Part shown: positions 1-7,164 of the stretch, in pieces | Layout: each line of letters begins with the position of its first letter | How positions within the stretch are numbered: position 1 is the stretch's first letter | NCBI GenBank assembly: GCA_021802945.1 | Contig: JAJZRE010000020.1 | Location: 9,024-43,000, forward strand | Origin: Pseudomonadota bacterium | Lineage (GTDB): Bacteria; Pseudomonadota; Gammaproteobacteria; Burkholderiales; Thiobacillaceae | Reading direction: 5' to 3' | DNA length: 33,977 bases | Notes under the pieces: generated by a model | The model's input: only the letters and a program-made list of their open reading frames with translations | The model's database searches: none | Told to the model about the DNA's origin: nothing | Position numbers and translations under genes: made by a program

Positions 1-1
1 G

Positions 2-82
2 GTGCTGTTCTACACGCTGACCTTCCTCGTCATCCTGGCCGGGATGCGCTGGAGTCGCCCCCGTACCCCCCAAGCAACCTGA
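2..82 (+). CDS. C-terminal end of an unknown membrane protein (5' end outside window)
   Basis: The frame is open from the left edge and stops with TGA at 80-82. The 26 visible residues contain one hydrophobic stretch (LFYTLTFLVILAG) followed by a short, positively charged, proline-containing tail. This pattern fits a last transmembrane helix with a cytoplasmic tail. The stop lies 11 bases before the next start codon on the same strand, so the two genes may be co-transcribed. The family cannot be recognised from so little sequence. Confidence 0.45.
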   Translation: MLFYTLTFLVILAGMRWSRPRTPQAT

Positions 83-93
83 AAGGAAACACC

Positions 94-819
94 ATGAAAT
101 CAACAGCAGCCTTGTTCGCTGCGGTGGGCATGCTTTGCCTGCCATCCGCCCACGCAGGTCCCGCCGACTACGTCTACACGCCCACGGTGGAAAAAGGCGA
201 AAAAGAGATCGACTTCAAATACGGCACCCAGGACAGCGATCCGCGTAAATCCCTCGGCAGCGTGGGATTGGGCTACGGCGCCAACGACTGGTGGTTCACC
301 GAGGTCTACGTGAAATACGCCAAGGAAGGCGGCAGCACCCGATACGACGCCCTCGAGTGGGAGAACAAGTTCCAGCTCACCGAGACCGGAAAATATCCGG
401 TCGATATCGGTTTCATTACCGAGATCGAGATTCCGCGTGACCGCGACGAAGGCATCGAACTGAAAGTCGGCCCGCTGTTCCAGACCGAATTCGGCAAGCT
501 GCAGCTGAACGCCAACATCCTGTTCGAGAAACGCTTCGACGCCGCCGTCTCCACCCCCACCGAAACGGGCTATCAGTGGCAGGCGAAATACCGCTGGCTG
601 CCCGCCTTCGAATACGGGTTGCAGGGCTTTGGCGGAACCGGTCCCTGGAACGATCTGGATGCGTCCGGCGACCAGTCCCACAAGCTGGGACCGGCGATCT
701 TCGGAAAATTTCACGCGGGCGATCGCCAGTTCATCAAGTACAACGCCGCCTGGCTGCTCGGCGTGTCGGACGCCGCGCCGGACAATACGTTCAGGCTCCA
801 GGTCGAATACGAGTTCTGA
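94..819 (+). CDS. Predicted outer-membrane beta-barrel protein, function unknown
   Basis: The 241-residue product starts with a clear Sec signal peptide: a Lys near the N terminus, a hydrophobic core, and an Ala-His-Ala cleavage site at residues 19-21. The mature part shows alternating polar and aromatic residues typical of amphipathic beta strands, and it ends in Phe (EYEF), the usual C-terminal signal of outer-membrane proteins inserted by the BAM machinery. An AAAGGA ribosome-binding site lies about six bases before ATG. I do not recognise a specific family; the substrate or role is unknown. It is followed by a strong rho-independent terminator, so it ends its transcription unit. Confidence 0.75.
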   Translation: MKSTAALFAAVGMLCLPSAHAGPADYVYTPTVEKGEKEIDFKYGTQDSDPRKSLGSVGLGYGANDWWFTEVYVKYAKEGGSTRYDALEWENKFQLTETGKYPVDIGFITEIEIPRDRDEGIELKVGPLFQTEFGKLQLNANILFEKRFDAAVSTPTETGYQWQAKYRWLPAFEYGLQGFGGTGPWNDLDASGDQSHKLGPAIFGKFHAGDRQFIKYNAAWLLGVSDAAPDNTFRLQVEYEF

Positions 820-848
820 CGGCCCTGCCCTGCCCGGTACGCCTCAAG

Positions 849-874
849 GCCCGCAGCAGTGCGGGCTTTTTTTT
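849..874 (+). terminator. Rho-independent terminator after the outer-membrane protein gene
   Basis: A perfect 7-bp stem (GCCCGCA at 849-855, TGCGGGC at 860-866) with a four-base loop is followed directly by eight T residues at 867-874. It lies 30 bases after the stop of the outer-membrane protein gene and is oriented to end that transcript. Confidence 0.9.
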
Positions 875-1018
875 CGCCGCCCCTCCCGGCTGCCCGGCGT
901 CGAGCAGACACGGCCTGCCGGTCGCGGGCGATGAACAGGGGAGCCGAAACTGCGGACAAGGATGGTCTGCGCCGCGCGCCGGCCTATGATGGAAACAGCG
1001 AGACAGGAGAAAACCGCC

Positions 1019-1660
1019 ATGATGTTCGCCAACCGCAATCAGGCCGCCGACCGGCTGGCCGCCGCGCTCGACGCCTACAAGGGCAGGAATCCGCTGATCC
1101 TCGCGATTCCGCGCGGGGCGGTGCCGATGGGGCAGCGGCTGGCGCGGGCGCTGGAAGGCGAACTCGACGTGGTGCTGGTGCGCAAGCTGCGCGCGCCGTT
1201 CAATCCGGAATTCGCGCTCGGCTCGATCGACGAATCGGGCTGGAGCTACATCGCCGACCATGCCGAATCGGCCGGCGGCACGCCGACCTATCTCGCGCAG
1301 GAGAAGCAGGCGCAGCTCGACACCATCAAAAAGCGGCGCGCGCAATACACGCCGCTGCGGCCGCCGATCGACCCGGCGGGGCGCATCGTCATCGTGGTCG
1401 ACGACGGTCTGGCGACGGGTGCAACGATGATTTCCGCGCTGCATGCGCTGCGCGCGAAGCGGCCGGCGAAGCTGATCTGCGCGGTGCCGGTGGCGCCGGC
1501 CGACACGCTGGAAAAGATCCGCGCCTACGCGGACGAGGTGGTGTGCCTGGATACGCCGATGTTCTTCCAGGCGGTGGGGCAGTTCTACGCCGACTTTCCG
1601 CAGGTCGACGATGCGGAAGTGATCGACATCCTCAGGGAGGCGGCTCAGCCCCGGGGCTGA
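1019..1660 (+). CDS. Phosphoribosyltransferase family protein
   Basis: The 213-residue product belongs to the PRTase superfamily. The PRPP-binding loop is visible as VVDDGLATGAT, with the acidic pair at residues 128-129. An N-terminal AIPRGAVPMG segment and the RKLRAPFNPEFALG segment are typical of the PRTase type related to mycobacterial Rv0571c. The substrate base is not known for this family. The reading frame is open from 962, but ATG at 1019 (or the next codon, 1022) is preferred because AGGAGA lies just upstream. In several bacteria this domain is fused to a dienelactone-hydrolase-like domain. Here such a hydrolase is the convergent neighbour, and the two genes overlap by 29 bases at their 3' ends. 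Confidence 0.85.
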   Translation: MMFANRNQAADRLAAALDAYKGRNPLILAIPRGAVPMGQRLARALEGELDVVLVRKLRAPFNPEFALGSIDESGWSYIADHAESAGGTPTYLAQEKQAQLDTIKKRRAQYTPLRPPIDPAGRIVIVVDDGLATGATMISALHALRAKRPAKLICAVPVAPADTLEKIRAYADEVVCLDTPMFFQAVGQFYADFPQVDDAEVIDILREAAQPRG

Positions 1661-2300
1661 ACCGCGGCAGATGCTCCGCGAACCACCCCGCCGCCCGCAT
1701 CGCCACCGCCTCCAGCGTGCCGGGTTCCTCGAACAGGTGGGTGGCGCCGGGCACGACCACCATCTCCTTCTCGCAGCGCAGCTGGTCGTAGGCCAGCTGG
1801 TTGAGATCGATCACGCCGTCGTCGTAGCCACCCACCAATAAAAGGGTTGGCGCCCTCACCTTCTGCAGCGCCAGTTTGCTGGCAAGGTCTGGACGACCGC
1901 CGCGCGACACCACGGCACGGGCCTGGCCGCCCAGCGCCGCGGCGGCCTCGAGCGCGGCGGCGGCGCCGGTGCTGGCACCGAAGAAGCCGAGCGGCAGGTC
2001 TTTCGTGACTTCCTGTACGCCGACCCAGCGCGCCGCCTCCAGCAGGCGCTGCGTCAACAGCCCGATATCGAAGCGGCGGGAGTAATCGCGGTCTTCTTCC
2101 GCGGTCAGCAGGTCCATCAGCAGCGTGCCGATCCCGGCCGCGCGCAGTTCGCCGGCGACGTAGTTGTTGCGCGGAGAATGGCGCGACGAGCCGCTGCCGT
2201 GGGCGAACAGCACGAGGCCGACGGCGCCGTCGGGAATCTCCAGCATGCCTTCGGCCGTGACGCCGCCGGCCGGGATGTGGACCAGGGTGGAGGTGCTCAT
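1632..2300 (-). CDS. Alpha/beta hydrolase, dienelactone hydrolase-like
   Basis: The 222-residue product has the alpha/beta hydrolase fold signature. The nucleophile elbow is GASTG with Ser110, an acid is visible in GGYDDG (Asp160/161), and His188 lies in GATHLF. An oxyanion-type segment, FAHGSGSSRHS, lies near residue 32. Substrate unknown. The longer open frame (to 2669) runs into the upstream gene; ATG at 2300 is chosen because it overlaps the TGA of the radical SAM gene in an ATGA arrangement, which indicates translational coupling. It is therefore the third gene of the AmmeMemoRadiSam operon. Its 3' end overlaps the convergent phosphoribosyltransferase gene. Confidence 0.85.
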   Translation of the reverse strand: MSTSTLVHIPAGGVTAEGMLEIPDGAVGLVLFAHGSGSSRHSPRNNYVAGELRAAGIGTLLMDLLTAEEDRDYSRRFDIGLLTQRLLEAARWVGVQEVTKDLPLGFFGASTGAAAALEAAAALGGQARAVVSRGGRPDLASKLALQKVRAPTLLLVGGYDDGVIDLNQLAYDQLRCEKEMVVVPGATHLFEEPGTLEAVAMRAAGWFAEHLPRFSPGAEPPP

Positions 2301-3391
2301 GCGCGATCCTCCCGGTGCATGGCGATCGGAATGCGGCGGTTGCCGAAGGGATGGCTGAAGGCGCCGAAGCGGCCGGCGATGGCCGTGCCGCAGTGCGGGC
2401 AGTGGCCGTCGGGCGTCACGCTGTAGTGGTCGATGCGGTACCAGTCGCGCACGATCAGCGCTTCGTGGCAGTTCGGGCATGACGTCGTGCCGCCTGCCGG
2501 ATCGTGCACGTTGCCGGTGTAGACGTAGTGCAGACCGGCCTTCAGCGCGATGTCGCGCGCCCGCGTCAGCGTCGACGCCGGCGTCGGCGGCACGTCGAGC
2601 ATCTTCCAGTCGGGGTGGAAGGCGGAGAAGTGCAGCGGCACGTCGGGGCCGAGTTCCTTGGATATCCATGCGCTCATCGCCGCGAGATCGGCGTCGGAGT
2701 CGTTGTGCCCCGGGATCAGCAGTGTGGTGATCTCGAACCAGACGTCGGTCTCGCGCTTGAGGTAGGTCAGCGTGTCGAGCACCGGCTGCAGATGGCCGCC
2801 GGTCAGCTTGACGTAGAAATCGTCGGTGAAGCCCTTCAGGTCGACGTTGGCGGCGTCCATCTTGGCGTAGAACGCGCGCCGGGGCTCATCGGTCATGTAG
2901 CCGGCCGTGACCGCCACCGTCTTGAGGCCGCGCGCGTGGCAGGCGTCGGCCACGTCCATCGCGTATTCGGCGAAGATCACCGGGTCGTTGTAGGTGAAGG
3001 CCACGCTCCTGCAGCCGGCCCGTTCGGCGGCCTCGGCGATCTCGTCCGGCATCGCCCGGTCGACCATGGTGTCGGTCTCGCGCGACTTGGAGATGTCCCA
3101 GTTCTGGCAGAACTTGCACGCGAGGTTGCAGCCGGCGGTTCCGAAGGAGAACACCGAGCTTCCCGGATAAAAATGATTCAGCGGCTTCTTCTCGATGGGG
3201 TCGACGCAGAAGCCGGACGAGCGGCCGTAGGTGGTAAGCACCATCCTGCCGCCTTCCATCTTGCGCACGAAGCACAGGCCGCGCTGGCCCTCGTGCAGCT
3301 TGCAGTAGCGCGGGCACAGGTCGCACTGGATGCGGCCGTCGGGCAGCGCATGCCACCAGCGCGCCGGGTGGTGCGATTCAGGAATGCTCAT
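2297..3391 (-). CDS. amrS: AmmeMemoRadiSam system radical SAM enzyme
   Basis: The 364-residue product carries the radical SAM cluster motif CNLACKFC with Cys88, Cys92 and Cys95, which would bind a [4Fe-4S] cluster and S-adenosylmethionine. A cysteine-rich N terminus (Cys23, Cys26, Cys30, Cys40) and the stretch IEKKPLNHFYPG match the AmmeMemoRadiSam radical SAM family, related to pyruvate formate-lyase activating enzymes. Two CPxC pairs near the C terminus (CPNCHEA and CPHCGTA) look like an added zinc-ribbon tail. The gene starts inside the 3' end of the MEMO-AMMECR1 fusion gene (14-base overlap) and its stop overlaps the hydrolase start. The reaction is unknown for the family. Confidence 0.93.
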   Translation of the reverse strand: MSIPESHHPARWWHALPDGRIQCDLCPRYCKLHEGQRGLCFVRKMEGGRMVLTTYGRSSGFCVDPIEKKPLNHFYPGSSVFSFGTAGCNLACKFCQNWDISKSRETDTMVDRAMPDEIAEAAERAGCRSVAFTYNDPVIFAEYAMDVADACHARGLKTVAVTAGYMTDEPRRAFYAKMDAANVDLKGFTDDFYVKLTGGHLQPVLDTLTYLKRETDVWFEITTLLIPGHNDSDADLAAMSAWISKELGPDVPLHFSAFHPDWKMLDVPPTPASTLTRARDIALKAGLHYVYTGNVHDPAGGTTSCPNCHEALIVRDWYRIDHYSVTPDGHCPHCGTAIAGRFGAFSHPFGNRRIPIAMHREDRA

Positions 3392-4751
3392 GTGCCGTTT
3401 CCTTTTCCTTCCATTTGCTCACCGTATAGCGCGACAGGCGCACCTGTTCGGCCCAGAAATCCGCCGGCAGGCCGGCCTTGCGCTTCAGGTGGGCGAGGAA
3501 CGCGGCCGGCTCGGGCAGCTGCTCCCACACCTGCGGCAGGAAGGTGCTGCGGTAATGGCCGTACTCGAACACCACGCCGTCGACGCCCGGTCGCAGCGCC
3601 GCCAGGGCCGCAGACTCGTCCCTCGCCTCCAGCGGTTCGGCCGGGGAAAGCAGGGACACCTCGACCCGGACCGCCGCGAATTCCGCGCGACTCAGCGGCA
3701 TGAAGCGCGGGTCGCGAAACGCCGCTGCCACCGCGTTTTCGCGCACGTCGATTCCCAGCGGGCGATGCGCCTCCAGGGTGCCGATGCAGCCGCGCAACTC
3801 GCCCTGTCGGGTCAGGGTGACGAAGCTCGCACCCGGTTCCTGCAACCAGCCTGCCTGCGCCGGGGCCGTCACCGCCTGCCCCAGCCTGGAGGCGATTTCG
3901 GAGCGTGCCAGCTTCAGCAGGGTTTCGCCCTTTTCCGTGTCCGGCCGGTCGGGGCCGGCCTCATCCGTGAAAGCGAAGGCGGCATAGCCGACCACCCGCT
4001 CGGGATCGCCGGCGGTATCGCTCGAATTGCGCACATCCAGCACCAGCGGATGCAGGCCGTGCCTGCGCGCTGCCAGCAGCAGGCCGTTGACCGGCGTGGC
4101 GCCGCAGGCCTGCTCGTGGCTCAAATGCGAATCCAGCGCCAGGATGGCGTCCACGGTGCCGCCGTCCACCTTGCGGGCGACTGCGTCGGGCAGGAAGTGC
4201 GACAGGTCCGAGCTGATCACGACCAGCGTCTCGTCGCCGCCCCACACCTGCTCCAGCACCTCGGCCACCTCGGCGGCGGTGGCGTCGCCCACCGCCAGCG
4301 GCAGCAGCAGGAAATCGCCCAGCACCTGCTGCAGGAAGGGCAGCTGCACTTCCAGCGAATGCTCCATCCGGTGCGCCGCCGCGCTGCGCACCACCTGCGG
4401 CAGCGCGGCAACGGCCCGCATGCCCTCGCGATCCAGCGGCACCTCGCCCAGCGGGGTGGCGAAACGGTCTGCCTCGGGCAGCGCCAGCCCGCGCACATAG
4501 ACACGATGGGTAGGCCCAAGCAGCACCACCCGGCGAACGCGGCCGCGCAGCGTGGCCACTTGCGCATAGGCGCTGGCGGCCACCGGACCCGAGTAGATAT
4601 AGCCCGCATGCGGCACGATCACCGCCTTGGGGGGACGCGACGGCGCGGCCGCCCCGGCCTTCGCCAGCAGGCCGGCCACGGTGCGCTTGAGTTCGACGGG
4701 GTCGTCCGGATAGAACATTCCGGCAACGGCGGCGGGTCGGATGGCAGACAT
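3378..4751 (-). CDS. MEMO-AMMECR1 fusion protein (AmmeMemoRadiSam proteins B and A)
   Basis: The 457-residue product joins two domains. Residues 1 to about 265 are a MEMO domain, related to extradiol dioxygenases, with VPHAGYIYSG (His48), LLGPTH and EHSLEVQLPFLQ. Residues from about 285 form an AMMECR1 domain with the diagnostic LRGCIGT motif near residue 317 and a downstream segment FRDPRF. ATG at 4751 is preferred over the ATG at 4766 because GAGGG lies eight bases upstream of it. It is the first gene of a three-gene overlapping operon with the radical SAM enzyme and an alpha/beta hydrolase. The three domain names give the AmmeMemoRadiSam system its name; a biochemical role is not established. 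Confidence 0.92.
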   Translation of the reverse strand: MSAIRPAAVAGMFYPDDPVELKRTVAGLLAKAGAAAPSRPPKAVIVPHAGYIYSGPVAASAYAQVATLRGRVRRVVLLGPTHRVYVRGLALPEADRFATPLGEVPLDREGMRAVAALPQVVRSAAAHRMEHSLEVQLPFLQQVLGDFLLLPLAVGDATAAEVAEVLEQVWGGDETLVVISSDLSHFLPDAVARKVDGGTVDAILALDSHLSHEQACGATPVNGLLLAARRHGLHPLVLDVRNSSDTAGDPERVVGYAAFAFTDEAGPDRPDTEKGETLLKLARSEIASRLGQAVTAPAQAGWLQEPGASFVTLTRQGELRGCIGTLEAHRPLGIDVRENAVAAAFRDPRFMPLSRAEFAAVRVEVSLLSPAEPLEARDESAALAALRPGVDGVVFEYGHYRSTFLPQVWEQLPEPAAFLAHLKRKAGLPADFWAEQVRLSRYTVSKWKEKETAHEHS

Positions 4752-4884
4752 AGGACATTCCCTCATTTGTCAGCTTAGTAGATGCGGGGGAATTGGCCGG
4801 GTTTCAAGCAAGCTGCGCGGAAAATCCGTGTGTACCGTCAACGCCGGGTTCAAGTTGGAGGGGATTACTGCCGTTTCAGGGTCG

Positions 4885-6396
4885 ATGATCAAGAAGAACA
4901 AGGCTTCGTTACATGGCGCCGGCGAAGGCGCGCTCCTGTTGTCGATTTTGCAGGAATCCATCACCGAGGTTCTGATCTTTGACGCAGACACGCTGCATAT
5001 CGTCCAGGCCAACCCGGCCGCGGCACGCAACCTGCAGTATCGGCTCAAGGCCCTGCAGAGACTGACGCCGCAGGATTTGATGGCGCCCCAGGACGGGCGC
5101 GCGTTCAACACCCTGCTGGGCCTGCTGAGAAGCGGCAAAAAGCGCCGAACGGCCCTCAATGTGCACTTCCAGCGCCGCGACGGCACCCGCTATCCGGTCG
5201 AAACCCGGCTGCTCTACTCGGGCGAGCACGACAAGCCGGTGTTCATCTGCATTGCCAATGACGTCAGCCAGCGTGAGGCCACGCGGCAGGCGCTGGCGCA
5301 TTCCGAATCGGATCTGCGCGCCATCGTGGCGCATATCCCCGGCATGGCCTTCCAGATCATGCGCCAGCATGACGCCCCCCCCGTTCTGCGCTATGCCAGC
5401 GAGCAATCCGCCCAGCTGCTCGACATCAAGGCGGCCGCCCTCTGCGCCAGACCGGAGCGCTTCTTCAAGCTGGTCCTGGAAGAGGACAAGCCCGACTATC
5501 TGGCCAAGCTGGCCCAGGCCGGCGGCGGCCACCTGAGTTTCAACTGGGAAGGTCGCATCTGGATGAAGGCATGGAAGGACTTGAAATGGGTGTCGATACG
5601 CGTCAGCCAGCGCAAGGTGGGCGGCAACCTGATCTGGGACGGCATCATGCTGAACGTCACGCAAAGCAAGCTGGCCGAAGACGAGAGCCGCCGTTCGCGG
5701 GCCCAGTTGAGCGCATTGGCCTCGCACGTCGAAAAGGTCAAGGAGCAGGAGCGGCTCAATCTGGCCAGGGAGGTGCACGACGACCTCGGCGGCAACCTCA
5801 CGGCCATCAAGATCGTTCTGTCCTGGCTGAAACAAAACCTGCCGCCCGACGCCACCCGGCTGATCCAGCGCACGGACTATCTTGACCAGGTGGTCGACCA
5901 CACATTCGAGGCAGCCCACCGCATTGCGTCCAACCTGCGGCCCGCCGAACTCGATCTGGGCATCGTACCGGCCATCAAGTGCCAGTTGCAGCGTTTTTCC
6001 CGCAATACCGATATTGCCTACCGGTTCAGCGCAACCGACGAGCCCGTCCCGCTCGATCCCGACGCCGCGATCGCCGTATTCCGCATCGTCCAGGAGGCGC
6101 TGACCAACGTCTCCAAGCATGCCCGCGCCAGCCGGGTCAGGCTCAGGCTTGAGCGGAAGCAGGACAGCCTGCTGGTCAGCCTGACCGACAATGGCATAGG
6201 CATTCCGCCCGTGCGCAATGGCACAGGCGGGACCGGCTTCGGCCTGCTCGGCATGTGCGAGCGCGCGGTCGCGCTGGGCGGCGAATTCAAGGTGCAGCCC
6301 GCCAGGCGCCAGGGCACCCGGGTCAGCCTGCGAATTCCCCTGTCCGCCGCCGCGCCCGGCGCAGCGGAATCACGGCATAATGGATCAAACCCGTGA
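4885..6396 (+). CDS. Soluble PAS-PAS sensor histidine kinase, NarL/DegS type
   Basis: The 503-residue product has two PAS-like domains (about residues 15-125 and 138-265), a HisKA_3 dimerisation domain with LAREVHDDLGG (phospho-acceptor His298), and a HATPase domain with FRIVQEALTNVSKHA (N box) and DNGIGIP (residues 435-441). No transmembrane segment is visible, so sensing is probably cytoplasmic. The start is uncertain: the frame is open upstream, GTG at 4828 is an alternative, and the best Shine-Dalgarno (GGAGGGG at 4857-4863) is too far from ATG 4885. The gene is divergent from the AmmeMemoRadiSam operon and overlaps the following response regulator, its obvious partner. The signal is unknown. 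Confidence 0.88.
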   Translation: MIKKNKASLHGAGEGALLLSILQESITEVLIFDADTLHIVQANPAAARNLQYRLKALQRLTPQDLMAPQDGRAFNTLLGLLRSGKKRRTALNVHFQRRDGTRYPVETRLLYSGEHDKPVFICIANDVSQREATRQALAHSESDLRAIVAHIPGMAFQIMRQHDAPPVLRYASEQSAQLLDIKAAALCARPERFFKLVLEEDKPDYLAKLAQAGGGHLSFNWEGRIWMKAWKDLKWVSIRVSQRKVGGNLIWDGIMLNVTQSKLAEDESRRSRAQLSALASHVEKVKEQERLNLAREVHDDLGGNLTAIKIVLSWLKQNLPPDATRLIQRTDYLDQVVDHTFEAAHRIASNLRPAELDLGIVPAIKCQLQRFSRNTDIAYRFSATDEPVPLDPDAAIAVFRIVQEALTNVSKHARASRVRLRLERKQDSLLVSLTDNGIGIPPVRNGTGGTGFGLLGMCERAVALGGEFKVQPARRQGTRVSLRIPLSAAAPGAAESRHNGSNP

Positions 6397-7057
6397 GCAG
6401 AGAATTTCCGTGGCCGTAGCAAAACCCTATCGCATCCTCATCGTCGACGACCATGCCATCGTGCGCGAAGGACTCAAGCAGATCCTGGCCGAGGTCGAAG
6501 ACATCGAAGTCGCGGGCGAGGCCGACTGTTCCAGCTGTGCCCTGCAGATGGCCCGCCGCGAACCCTGGGATCTGGTCCTGATGGACATCACCATGCCCGA
6601 CCGCAGCGGCCTGGAAACCCTGGAACTGATGAAAAAGGAGCATCCCGGCATCAAGGTGCTGATGCTCTCCATGCACCGCGAGACGCAGTACGCGGTGCGC
6701 GCGCTGAAATCCGGCGCCGCCGGCTATCTGAACAAGCAGAGCGCACCGGCGCAACTGGTCGAGGCCATCCGTCTGGTGGCCTCCGGCAAGAAGTACATCA
6801 GCCCCGAGGTCGCCCAGGAACTCGCCAGCCAGGTGAGCGGCGAACGCACGAACCTGCCGCATGAGGACCTGTCCAATCGCGAATACCAGACCCTGTGCAT
6901 GATCGCCTCGGGCCTGACCGTCACGGCCATCGCCGACAAGCTCGCCTTGTCCGCCAAGACCATCAGCATGTACCGCTCGCGCCTGCTGAAGAAGATGCAA
7001 CTGAAGAACAACGCCGAACTGACGCATTACGCGATCAGGCACGGGCTCCTGGACTGA
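6380..7057 (+). CDS. NarL/LuxR-family response regulator
   Basis: The 225-residue product has an N-terminal receiver domain with VDDH (residues 22-25), phospho-acceptor Asp69 in LMDITMPD and Lys at the conserved GYLNK position. A C-terminal LuxR-type helix-turn-helix follows (LSNREYQTLCMIASG through LSAKTISMYRSRLL). It overlaps the kinase gene by 17 bases and is its likely phosphotransfer partner. ATG 6380 was chosen; GTG 6410, which would trim the first ten residues, is also possible because both Shine-Dalgarno regions are weak. Target promoters cannot be read from the sequence. Confidence 0.9.
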   Translation: MDQTREQRISVAVAKPYRILIVDDHAIVREGLKQILAEVEDIEVAGEADCSSCALQMARREPWDLVLMDITMPDRSGLETLELMKKEHPGIKVLMLSMHRETQYAVRALKSGAAGYLNKQSAPAQLVEAIRLVASGKKYISPEVAQELASQVSGERTNLPHEDLSNREYQTLCMIASGLTVTAIADKLALSAKTISMYRSRLLKKMQLKNNAELTHYAIRHGLLD

Positions 7058-7164
7058 GATGCCGGCGCCCCCTGAACCTGCCTCCTGAATAGCCGGCCTG
7101 TTTCAGAAATACCGGGGTTTTCCCGGCCTAATCTCCCCATCGGCCCCGCCCGGCCCGCCCTACC

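Noticed and set aside
7112-7126. Short hairpin after the response regulator gene
   Set aside because: Only a 5-bp stem without a following T-run; not enough for a terminator call.
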